Assembly (NCBI RefSeq): GCF_036711975.1
Contig: NC_091971.1
Span: forward strand, 3,231,501-3,295,500
Direction of reading: 5' to 3'
Length of the DNA stretch: 64,000 bases
Source of the DNA: Onthophagus taurus
Taxonomy: Eukaryota > Arthropoda > Insecta > Coleoptera > Scarabaeidae
Shown here: positions 44,954 through 56,676 of the stretch, in pieces
How positions within the stretch are numbered: the stretch's first letter is position 1
Layout of the letters: each line of letters starts with the position of its first letter
Notes under the pieces: generated by a model
The model's database searches: none
What the model saw: the letters and a program-made list of their open reading frames with translations, nothing else
What the model was told of the DNA's origin: nothing
Program-made: the position numbers and the translations under genes

Positions 44954-45769
44954 CTTGTAATGTCTCTTAACTTATAAGTGATGCAAAACCACCAGCAATC
45001 TCCATCTAAGATGCGTCGCCAATGAATACCATCATGAACGACGTAATTGTGTGATATGTCGTATTGAAAGATACATAGCCGCTTGCTTATTGAAAGACAA
45101 CCTAAGTAAGAAAACGATTTTTGATATTTCCATTGACCCAATTTTTCAAGAAGTCATCACGAACTTTGTTGTTTGCTTTTAGGCTACACTAAGTTGGATA
45201 TGAAATGCTTTTGGTACAAAATTCCCAATAAATCTACGCATTTCTCTATAAATCTGTTATTTCTAGTTATTTCCTAACTGGAATTTAAAAAATTTTCATA
45301 AAACAAATAACCTTTAAGAAAGTAAACAGTAAACGATAAGTATTGGTAAATTCTTCAAACTCGCGGTTTTAAAAGAACACACCACGAATTCGATCAGCTG
45401 TAGACCTTCCAAAAAAAAAGGAAGGATTACCTCAGGTATGCACAGGTAGAGATACCTGAGCGAACTAACTCGGCGTGTTTCGTTCTGCGTGCGCACCAAA
45501 AATTCTTTATCTCATTCCAACTTTGTATAAAGAAAAGAGATGGAGATTGAGTGAAACGACGTCGGCAGCCGGCGCCGGCGAGCGTCCGTCAGAAAGGATC
45601 AACGCGGCGCCTCGTCGACTTCGATCCTTCGAAGATCTTTCGCGAACTCGGAGTGACTATCTTCTTCGGCTCCGACGTAGAAATCCGAGTGGTGTATAAG
45701 CAAAAATTGAACTTGTTTGAAAACACTTTATTAATTTTTATTTTCGCGTTAAAAAAAAATTATAAAAAA
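44954..45769. other. Non-coding stretch and 5' region of the secreted-protein exon
   Basis: No gene up to about 45440. A GC/CpG-rich patch (45460-45700) precedes the ATG at 45770 and is the probable promoter and leader. Open frames in the patch are in phase with the gene but have an unlikely composition and no better start. Confidence 0.4.
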
Positions 45770-45947
45770 ATGGCTGTGATCGGAAACTCGAGGTTGTGTG
45801 TGATAACCAACGTCTTTGTTCTCTTGTTGGCCCTTTCAACTTCGGGGGTTCGTTCTTCCAATGTTGTCACGCCAACGAAATGCGAGGAAACCAACTCGGT
45901 TTATAATCCTAAGGGAATCTACACTTTTCCGACTTCACCAGTTACAG
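45770..45947 (+). CDS. First coding exon of a secreted protein (partial)
   Basis: ATG with an A-rich upstream context opens a 59-codon exon ending at a strong CAG|GTAAGT donor (45947). Residues about 8-30 form a signal peptide with hydrophobic core VFVLLLAL, probably cleaved near SGVRSS. The mature start has a Cys (C38) and PKGIYTFPTSPVT. The frame could be extended upstream without a stop for about 70 codons, but that part is basic and unlike a protein start, and the signal peptide marks this ATG as real. I found no downstream exon within the window, so the next exon is either outside or beyond the repeats. Family not recognised. Confidence 0.55.
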
Positions 45948-46575
45948 GTAAGTTAAAAGAATCTATTAAGATTTAAAAAAAAAAACTTTATCGTAATTCG
46001 TTTTGTCTATTTCCTATTTAATTCGAAAAGTTAACATCGAGAACTTCCGAGCACATGCCATATACAAGCTACTAAATTTTTTACGATCATTTTATCTGTT
46101 GCTATAAAAAAAACCCGGGATATACAAGTCAAAAAAAAAACCGTCCTTTTTCTTCACCGGCGGTGGTATAAAAATGTGCCGGATGTAAAACGAGTTGTCT
46201 TTCTTATATACGGAATAAACATTGTGTTCGTAATTGTAATGTTGGCTATTTTCAAATTTATGACTCCCGAGACCGGAATAGAAATGTGTACAGACGCCGG
46301 GTGACATAAAATCTGCTAATCAGTTCCTATGAGGGACATAAAATCAACCGAGATATTTTAATTTTAAACAAGTAGAATGTTAAGTAATAAACAAGCGATG
46401 TATCAACATTTCATGTTTTTATCTGTAACAAGTAATAACAAAAACAAATTAAGTGTAATTTAGAAAAGGTGATGGATAAATAATCGTTTCATCAAATAAT
46501 AAAATCTAATAATTCATTTATTGTTGTTATAAAAATAAATTAGTAATTAGTTTATCGTAAAAATAAATACAAGTA
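45948..46575. other. Probable intron sequence
   Basis: Follows the donor of the secreted-protein exon; AT-rich, nothing recognised before the foldback element. Confidence 0.4.
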
Positions 46576-47806
46576 TAGTAAAACCTCGATATTACAGATT
46601 AATTCATTCTTGTATTAGTTAGTTATAACAATTTAGCACTGAATAATAAATAAAAGTATAGCTAACACTAGTTAGTTCTACTTTTATATTAGCACTGTCA
46701 CTAGAACTAACACTAGATAGAACTAGAAATATTTGGGTTTAGCCGCACGTCTCTCAAAACGGCTAAACTCGAGTGATTCTAGTTTTAAGTCTTGTGTTAG
46801 TTCTAGTGATAGTGCTAGTATTAAGCTAGAACTAACACTAGACCTAGAACTAGAATCATTCGGGTTTAGCCATATGTCTTTCAAGACGGCTAAACCAGAA
46901 TGATTCTAGTTCTAGGTCTAGTGTTAGTTCTTGTGACAGTGTTAGTATTAAACTAGAACTAACACTAGACCTGGAAATAGAATCATTCGGGTTTAGCCGC
47001 ACGTCTCTCAAGACGGCTAAACCCAAATGATTCTACTTCTAGGTCTAGTGTTAGTTCTAATGCTAGTTCTTGTTTTAGCTGTTATTCAGCGTTAGATTGT
47101 TGTACATATATTTTTTATTGAAGTAAAACTAGAACTAACACTAGACCTAGAACTAGAAAGTTTCGGGATTAGCCGCACGTCTCTCAAAACGGCTCAACCC
47201 GAATGATTCTAGTTTTAGGTCTTGTGTTAGTTCTAGTGATAGTGCTAGTATTAAGCTAGAACTAACACTAGACCTAGAACTAGAATCATTTGGGTTTAGC
47301 CGCACGTCTTTCAAGACGGCTAAACCCAAATGATTCTACTTCTAGGTCTAGTGTTAGTTCTAATGCTAGTTCTAGTTTTAGCTGTTATTCAGCGTTAGAT
47401 TGTTGTACATATATTTTTTATTGAAGTAAAACTAGAACTAACACTAGACCTAGAACTAGAATGTTTCTAGTTCTAGGTTTAGTGTTAGTTCTAGTTTTAA
47501 TTATGATTCAGTGATAGGTTGTTGTATATTTTTATTGAACTAACATTAAACCTAGAACTAGAAACAATCGGGTTTAGCCGTCTTAAGAGACGTACGGCTA
47601 ACCCGAATGTTTCTAGTTCTAGGTCCAGTCTTACTTCAAGTGACTGTGTTAGTATAAAACTAGAACTAATACTAGACCTAGAACTAGAAACATTCGGGTT
47701 TTAGTTTTATACTAACACTAAACCCAGAACCAGAAACATTTGGATTTAGCCATACATCTGAAATCATACTTAAAAACATTTAGTCCGTTATAACGAGGTT
47801 TTACTG
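46576..47806. mobile_element. Foldback MITE with pogo/Tigger-style TIRs and TTTAGCCG hairpin array
   Basis: The left end TAGTAAAACCTCGATATTAC (after TA at 46574-46575) and the right end, inverse of CAGTAAAACCTCGTTATAAC (ending 47806, before TA at 47807-47808), form diverged TIRs with TA duplication. The interior is an array of the hairpin GGTTTAGCCG-14 nt-CGGCTAAACC and TCTAGTTCTAGGTCTAGTGT-type runs, with longer internal duplications (46810-47060 resembles 47220-47370). No coding capacity. The TIR is related to that of the pogo/Tigger element at 7246. Confidence 0.8.
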
Positions 47807-47808
47807 TA

Positions 47809-49640
47809 TTAACATAAAAGTCGTCAATCACTCGTAATTTCCCCACTAAACCCTTGTAGTTGTAAATCCATCAATTTTGAAAGTAAATTATAGCGTTAGC
47901 GCACGAAATATTACTCTTTAAGTGTAATGGGGGAAAGAACTCATAATCAGCTATTTTATAGTGTTTCCGATTATTGTTGAGATACATAACATTAAGTCCT
48001 CCCTAACTACTCAACAAATTAAACTAAAAAATAAACTCAAACAATTTTATTTATTATTTACACTTCGTTAGGATTTGATTGTTGACGAAATGAAACATAA
48101 TAACATCATTAGCGGTGGTAATTAAGCTTTCATTCGGTGATGTGTAATGAGTAATGTGGTGTTGTAATTAAAATCGCTGCGATCATTTCAAAAAGTCTCT
48201 TATAAAAAAAATTGATTTTGCTTCCGTGTGTATACTTCAAAAAACCCGCACCCGTTTTGCCGAATTACGCGTTAATTTCAGTTTCATGGATCGGCTGTTG
48301 CCCTCGGATGAGAGATGGAGAGAGGGATCGATTTGCAATTTTAATTTTAACTCTCGGCAAAGGCCAATGAATATTTTTCGGTTCGACGATTCGGAATATG
48401 ATCGATACGACAGGAGAAAGGTTTATTTAAACCTTTGTAAATACTGCGGTTAAAATTTTTATGAGAAGTAAAAACAATTTTTAATAATAAATATTCAAAT
48501 AAATATTATGTGTAGTTTTGAATAGAATTACGCAATGCAATTAACCTCGACTATCCTTATTAATCGTACCTTATGGTAATAATAACTCTTCTTACATCAT
48601 AAATCTTCTATTCGATTTCCTGTTATTATTCTATTTTAACAATTATAATCAAATCAACAATGACACAATTTTTAAATGTAATAAACTATGTTAAAACGTT
48701 TTTTATATTTAAAATTTTTGAGTATTTTTAGCTTTCAAATATCTTAACCTTCTCTCTCATATCTAGTATCGATTTATGAATGAACGTGAGGGTTTCCTCT
48801 CTTGGATAACTGAAGAGGTTTTTAAGTTCACGCCCCAAATCCATTTAACGCTTTGTTACCCATCTAAATGGTACAAAGGGCTTGAGATATAAAAAAATAT
48901 ATCAATGTGATTACCAGTAAAATAAACAAAAATTTTTTTGGGTTTTAAAGAAACATGTTTAAGAAAAATTGCAAGTAACTTCAGGTAGGCAAAAAAAAAG
49001 AAAAAAACCAACCGAGAAGAATGGGATGAAAGGAAGGAGAAAAGAAACGTGTTTTGGAAACGTTTGGATTGGGATTCTCTTGTAACTTACCTGAGAGGGG
49101 CAAACAAATCGCGAGGACAATTAAGTTCGAGTGGATGAGTTTTTGTAATGGGGCTTTAAGTGGAGCTATGAATGTTCAAGAAGGCTCAAGAAGATTTAAG
49201 TAAGATGTTGAAATTTAGTGAAGCGTTAAAGTTGTTTGAAAAGTTTTCAGTCAACTAGACACAAGTATAAAAGCAAATGTGTTTGTAATTGATTTTATTT
49301 GTTGTAAGTTTTAGATTTTTAATGGTAATTTGCTATCAATTTAAAAAAATCTTGACTTTCTTATTGTATAACTCGGCTTAATGATGCTAGCCGAGGTCAC
49401 TTAAGACCGAGGCATTACAGTTGATATTATATTAACACAACATTGGACTATATAGATTATAACACCGAGGTCGCTTGCGGCCGAGGAAGTACAGTTTAAT
49501 AGTAACCGGATTCAGCGTAATTTAGTATCAAGGATGTGCGATTTCGCTGATTGAACCATTGGAGTTGAAGCAGTACAGTTTCACAGAAGTACAGTGTCAT
49601 AGAATAAATTTCCCCAATGTTTAAATGCAAGAATGAAGAA
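47809..49640. other. Non-coding stretch
   Basis: No supported gene. Near 49370-49500 an AACTCGGCT/AGCCGAG hairpin is followed by two copies, about 75 bp apart, of a CCGAGGTC-CTT-GCCGAGG type motif each followed by TACAGTT. Nothing else recognised. Confidence 0.4.
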
Positions 49641-49652
49641 ATCAACATTAAA

Positions 49653-52650
49653 AGATACAGTGTGTTAATTAATTGTACCCGACGTCATCATTGCAAGTAT
49701 ACAACCAACATCGCGATTTGCGCATTACAATACCAATACTGTGATATTGGTTGCATACTTGCAATGATGACGTGGGGTACGATAATTAATTAACACACTG
49801 TATCTGTTCTCCAATAGCGGAGGAGTCGTCTATGAGCCATTTAAAGTATTAGCGAGATATTTTTGAAGATTTTTGCAGCTATCTTTAATAATGATAATGA
49901 TTCCATTAAGATAGACACGATATATAGAATAGATATTGAGTAGCGCAGCTAATCATTGCAATAGAACGCATCATTACATCGCATAAATGAAACTTAACTA
50001 AGATAAATTATTTCAAAAGATGGGAATGAATAAAAAAATGTTGATACAAATGTTTTATAATTGAATTATGCAACCAATATCACAGTATTGGTATTATAAT
50101 GCGCAAATCGCGATATTGGTTGCATACTTGCAATGATGACCTCGGGTACGATAATTAATTAACACACTCTATCTGTTCTCCAATAGCGGAGGAGTCGTCT
50201 ATGAGCCATTTAAAGTATTAGCGAGATATTTTTGAAGATTTTTGCAGCTATTTTTAATAATGATAATGATTCCATTAAGATATACACGATATATAGAACA
50301 TATATTGAGTAGCGCAGCTAATCATTGCAATAGAACGCATCATTACATCGCATAAATGAAACTTAACTAAGATAAATTATTTCAAAAGATGGGAATGAAT
50401 AAAAAAATATTGATACAAATGTTTTATAATTGAATTATGCAACCAATATCACAGTATTGGTATTATAATGCGCAAATCGCGATATTGGTTGCATACTTGC
50501 AATGATGACCTCGGGTACGATAATTAATTAACACACTGTATCTGTTCGCCAATAGCGGAGGAGTCGTCTATGAGCCATTTAAAGTATTAGCGAGATATTT
50601 TTGAAGATTTTTGTAGCTATCTTTATTAATGATAATGATTTCATTAAGATAGACACGATATATAGAATAGATATTGAGTAGCGCAGCTAATCATTACAAT
50701 AGAACGCATCATTACATCGCATAAATGAAACTTTACTAAGATAAATTATTTCAAAAGATGGGAATGAATAAAAAAATATTGATACAAATGTTTTATAATT
50801 GAATTATGCAACCAATATCACAGTATTGGTCTTATAATGCGCAAATCGCGATATTGGTTGCATACTTGCAATGACGACCTCGGGTACGATAATTAATTAA
50901 CACACTGTATCTGTTCTCCAATAGCGGAGGAGTCGTCTATGAGCCATTTAAAGTATTAGCGAGATATTTTTGAAGATTTTTGCAGCTATCTTTAATAATG
51001 ATAATGATTCCATTAAGATATACACGATATATAGAACATATATTGAGTAGCGCAGCTAATCATTGCAATAGAACGTATCATTACATCGCATAAATGAAAC
51101 TTAACTAAGATAAATTATTTCAAAAGATGGGAATGAATAAAAAAATATTGATACAAATGTTTTATAATTGAATTATGCAACCAATATCACAGTATTGGTA
51201 TTATAATGCGCAAATCGCGATATTGGTTGCATACTTGCAATGATGACCTCGGGTACGATAATTAATTAACACACTGTATCTGTTCTCCAATAGCGGAGGA
51301 GTCGTCTATGAGCCATTTAAAGTATTAGCGAGATATTTTTGAAGATTTTTGCAGCTATCCTTAATAATGGTAATGATTCCATTAAGATAGACACGATATA
51401 TAGAATATATATTGAGTAGCGCAGCTAATCATTACAATAGAACGCATCATTACATCGCATAAATGAAACTTAACTAAGATAAATTATTTCAAAAGATGGG
51501 AATGAATAAAAAAATATTGATACAAATGTTTTATAATTGAATTATGCAACCAATATCACAGTATTGGTATTATAATGCGCAAATCGCGATATTGGTTGCA
51601 TACTTGCAATGATGAGCTCGGGTACGATAATTAATTAACACACTGTATCTGTTCTCTAATAGCGGAGGAGTCGTCTATGAGCCATTTAAAGTATTAGCGA
51701 GATATTTTTGAAGATTTTTGCAGCTATTTTTAATAATGATAATGATTCCATTAAGATAGACACGATATATAGAATAGATATTGAGTAGCGCAGCTAATTA
51801 TTGCAATAGAACGCATCATTACATCGCATAAATGAAACTTAACTAAGTTAAATTATTTCAAAAGATGGGAATGAATAAAAAAATATTGATACAAATGTTT
51901 TATAATTGAATTATGCAACCAATATCACAGTATTGGTATTATAATGCGCAAATCGCGATATTGGTTGCATACTTGCAATGATGACCTCGGGTACGATAAT
52001 TAATTAACACACTGTATCTGTTCTCTAATATCAGAGGAGTCGTCTATGAGCCATTTAAAGTATTAGCGAGATATTTTTGAAGATTTTTGCAGCTATCTTT
52101 AATAATGATAATGATTCCATTAAGATAGACACGATATATAGAATAGATATTGAGTAGCGCAGCTAATCATTGCAATAGAACGCATCATTACATCGCATAA
52201 ATGAAACTTAACTAAGATAAATTATTTCAAAAGATGGGAATGAATAAAAAAATATTGATACAAATGTTTTATAATTGAATTATGCAACCAATATCACAGT
52301 ATTGGTATTATAATGCGCAAATCGCGATATTGGTTGCATACTTGCAATGATGACCTCGGGTACGATAATTAATTAACACACTGTATCTGTTCTCCAATAG
52401 CGGAGGAGTCGTTTATGAGCCATTTAAAGTATTAGCGAGATATTTTTGAAGATTTTTGCAGTTATCTTTAATAATGATAATGATTCCATTAAGATAGACA
52501 CGATATATAGAATATATATTGATTAGCGCAGCTAATCATTGCAATAGAACGCATCATTACATCGCATAAATGAAACTTAACTAAGATAAATTATTTCAAA
52601 AGATGGGAATGAATAAAAAAATATTGATACAAATGTTTTATAATTGAATT
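49653..52650. repeat. 369-bp satellite, eight copies, headed by a palindrome
   Basis: The block TATCTGTTC recurs at 49801, 50170, 50539, 50908, 51277, 51646, 52015 and 52384, always 369 bp apart, and copies are nearly identical. Each unit includes GCAACCAATATC and its inverse GATATTGGTTGC about 30 bp apart, plus TAATTAATTAACACACTGTA. The left edge (49653-49805) is a ~60-bp-arm palindrome: the unit's start also appears inverted. No reading frame. Confidence 0.95.
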
Positions 52651-54770
52651 AATTTGTATATTTTTAAATTAAGACAAACGTTTAAATTGTAGTATTAAAT
52701 TTCATTCCTCGTTGTTTAGGATTTCGAATTCGAATTAAATTCTGATTCCAACATAGTTGAATTAACTTTCTAAACAACCCCCAGCAGCCGTCGCCCTGGT
52801 GTTAGGTTTCGCTGTGTTGGGGGGAAACTTTACAGACGAGATCTATTGAGAGAGAGACGAACATTTATAAACGTCACCAACGTGAAACCCTGAACAAAAG
52901 GGATATTGGGGTAACACCCCGGAAACGTTAAACCATGCTTCTTCACACCATGTTTTTTTTTGTTCTCTTCTCCTAAAAGTTAATCGGTTAATATTAAATT
53001 TAATTAAAAATGTAACTTGGTACGTTTTTAATTAAAATTTGTTTTTAAGGAAACGTTGTTTTTGTTTTGAATTGTGAAAAATTAAAAGATTAATACGGAG
53101 TAGTATCGGTTCAATGGCACTAAATGTTGCAGGCAGCATTCCACGTCCCCCTGTGTGTTTCGTTCTTTTCGCTCTTTCGATTTTTACTTTGGGCGATCGC
53201 CGGTCTTCGACTGTTGCTAAGGTACACAGTCGTTAAAAGCGGTCCCTTTTATTTCGTTTTACACCGTGAGAAGTTTCGTGGGATTTACGCGGTATGCCGT
53301 TGCTCACACAGAATGAGAAGAAAATATACGTAAATTTAAAAAAGATTTTTGGCCAAATTTATACATTATGATTATTATTTATATTTAAAAAAAACATTGA
53401 ACTCACGTCAATCATAAATAAAAAATATCATGTTCTTCGTTGTCATCACGTATTTCTATCACATCCTGTATGGAAGTCATGAACGAAGTTGACAGTTTCC
53501 AGTAAATTGACCCAACCATAAGTTGATAAATGGCTCCTTTCAGAAACAGGAAGTTACTAGATATTGTAAAAGCACACTAATGTTTTCAAACTCTACCTAT
53601 TCGTAATAAATTATTTATGAGATTTTTTAAAATAACTTAATTTATAAAAATTATTGATTTTTTTTAATAATTTAAACTTGTTATCAACACTAATTAACGC
53701 AAGAAAGTAAAGTGAACTCCAATTATCTACCATAAAATATTTTAATTCGTTTCAATTAATTAAAACTTGTCATCATTTTCATGTTTCGTTAAGAAGAGGC
53801 AAAAAAATGTAATTTGTTGCATATTAATAATTATAAAACTGGTTCGTAATTATCTCATACCTTCCTATACATATACCATAATTTTAGAATGCTACATCAT
53901 CAGTCTTAAAAAAAAAATCTGAAGACCAGTTTTATTATCAGTGTCGTTTCTCCACCACTAATTTTAATATTCCTACAATAATTATCTTGTGGGCGTCGAT
54001 AATCCCCTTATCAGATAATTGATAGCTTACACCATAAAGAAGTCGATTAACTACGATTTCCTCAATCAAAAAAATATTTGAGCAATAAAATCATTTAGTA
54101 ATTTATTACATAGAAAATACCTTTAAAGTTGTCGAATTGTTAATTTTTCGATTAGACTTTGTAATCGAAACGTCTTGAATTATCGAAGAATGTTGAAGGC
54201 AATGAATTTTAGTTTTCAAGACAAGTTAAAAAGGATACTGAAAGGTTTATAGCTTCGTTAAGGTATACGTGGTGTATACTAATCGAATCTTCTTCAATAT
54301 AACTATTTTTATACAAGAAAATAATATAAAAAAATAAAATATAAACGATTAGTAATCAATTTCGTAATAAATAAATATTTTTTGTGGTCAGATTCTGAAG
54401 AAATTTAGAACCACAAAAGATATTTAGATTGGGATATAATTAAATCGTGACATCAAAAGTGAATTTTTTTCTTGCAAAGTGATTATTTTATTTTTTAAAT
54501 CGTAAATCATATTTAAAACAGCTTGGAGTAATTTCTATGTAGTTAACATACATACTGAACATTCTACTCATTGCATAGTCATGAAGCGATGGAACATTTA
54601 GTGTCCGAATGAAATAAATTTATGGCTCTTAATTGTCTATAAAATAACTAAAAAATCAAGAGACGATTTATGATGAGTGAGAATTTGTAATACAAAGTTA
54701 AGAACATTTTCGCAACGATTTTGCATTGCTACATTCTTGCTATTACTTAATTATATATTTGCTTCAAGTA
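52651..54770. other. AT-rich non-coding stretch
   Basis: No gene, RNA or array supported. A GC-richer patch near 52780-52920 and another near 53120-53290 have only short frames. Confidence 0.45.
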
Positions 54771-56676
54771 TACAGGGTGTCTCAGCGAGACCGGTCATTA
54801 GACGTTTTTGGGGTTCTAGCCAAACAAAAAATTTGAGAATGCAGACTTAAGTATTATCAATTACGTTCTCTTCATCTAAAATATTTTTAGATTTCTAGCA
54901 CTTCCGGTTATACCGGAAGTCGCCACCTACTCTATTTTTTTAAATGGAACATCCTGTATATTTTTACATATTTGGATTTGTCTGTTTTGAAGGTTTATAA
55001 ATAACTTTACTTTTTGCAATTTGAACCAGCAATTCTCGAGTTATTCGAATTTTTCTAGAAAAATTTGCTCCAGCGGACATTTGTTCAAAAAATCATAGAA
55101 CACTCAATTTTTGAGATATCAATTTAGGATTCAGAACATGCTTAAACAACATGATGGAGTATGTTTTGGTGCCGAGAACGGCTGTCTAGATCGTTTGGTC
55201 ACTTTACTATGATACGTTAACTTTTCGAAATTTGGAAGCACCATAACTTCATTTTTTTAAATAGCACCCTACATATTTTATTACTTAGTCGTCTTCGGCG
55301 TCTCATTTTACATCTTTTATATTCCATATGTCCTATGCCTAACATTAATAGTTTGAGAAATAATTAGGGTTTTTTGAAAAATGCTCATATCATATGGATA
55401 TTAACCTAGTGTGCCATGGAAAACAAATGTTTAATGACTTATTGATAAACGTCAAAGTCTAATTTAGGTTGTTTGATGCTTGTGAGTCTAAAACCAGTTA
55501 AAATGGATATTAATAACGTAAATAATGTTTATAGAAATGAAGAAATCCATAACTTATTTTTGTGCATGAAAAGTGCGACAAAGTTCTTAGTAGAACTTGC
55601 AGAATATTTAATGAAAATTATCCACATTTATCTCCGATGACAAAAGGTAAATTTAGAGGAATAGAAGCAAATTTTTTGCATTTTGGACGAATTAATTACG
55701 TGTTAAACTGACCAAAAAATGTAGTAGATAATGCAACGGAAGAGGTGAATACCTTGGCTTATTTCGAGCCCAGTCCCAACACCTCAATTCGAGCTGCCAA
55801 AGAAGATCTGGGAATCATACTACGAACTTTGTCGCTTTTTTCATGCAAAAAAAATAAATTAAGAATTTCTTGATTTGTGTAAATATTACTTTCGTTATTG
55901 TTATCGATTTTAACTCGTTTCAGTACTAATATTAAGGGACATAACAGATAATTATTAGCTCACATGCATCAAGTGACGTAAACAAGTGAGTCTTTGACAA
56001 GAACTCATTGAGAAGGCTTGTTTTTCATGGCACACTAGGCTAAATATCCATATGATATGTGTGAATTTTTCAAAAAACCCTAATTATTTCCCAAACTATT
56101 AATATTAGGTGTGGGTCATATGGGATGTAAAAGATGTAGAATGAGACACCGAAGACGACTAAAAAATAAAATATGGGGGGTGCCATTTAAAAAAATGAAG
56201 TTATGGTACTTCCAAATTTTGAAAAGTTAACGTGCCATAGTAAAGTGATCAAACGTTCTAGACCGCAGTTCTCGGCACCAAAACATACTCCATCATGTTG
56301 CTTAAGCATGTTCTCAATCCTAAATTGATATCCCAAAAATTGAGTGTTTTCTGATTTTTTGAACTAATATCTGCTGGAGCAGATTTTTCTAGAAAAATTC
56401 GAATAACTCGAGAACGACCGAATCAAATTGCAAAAAGTAAAGTTATTTATAAACCTTGAAAACAGACAAATCCAAATATGTAAAAATATACAGGGTGTTC
56501 CATTTAAAAAAATAAAGTTGGTGGCGACTTCCGGTATAACCGTAAGTGCAATAAATCTGAAAATATTTTAGACGAAGAGATCGTAATTGATAATATTTAA
56601 GTCTGAATTCTCAAATTTTTATTTTCGCCAGAACCCCAGAAACGTCTAATGACCGGTCTCGCTGAGACACCCTGTA
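54771..56676. mobile_element. Large palindromic DNA transposon (TACAGGGTGTCTCAG termini)
   Basis: TACAGGGTGTCTCAGCGAGA at 54771 mirrors the right end closing at 56676; TA flanks both. The inverted arms extend about 650 bp each (54771-55430 and 56030-56676), sharing blocks such as CGACTTCCGG, AGACAAATCC and CATCATGTTG. The ~600-bp centre has no intact transposase frame. Non-autonomous foldback element of the same TIR group as 62089-63660 and 1472-3297. Confidence 0.8.
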
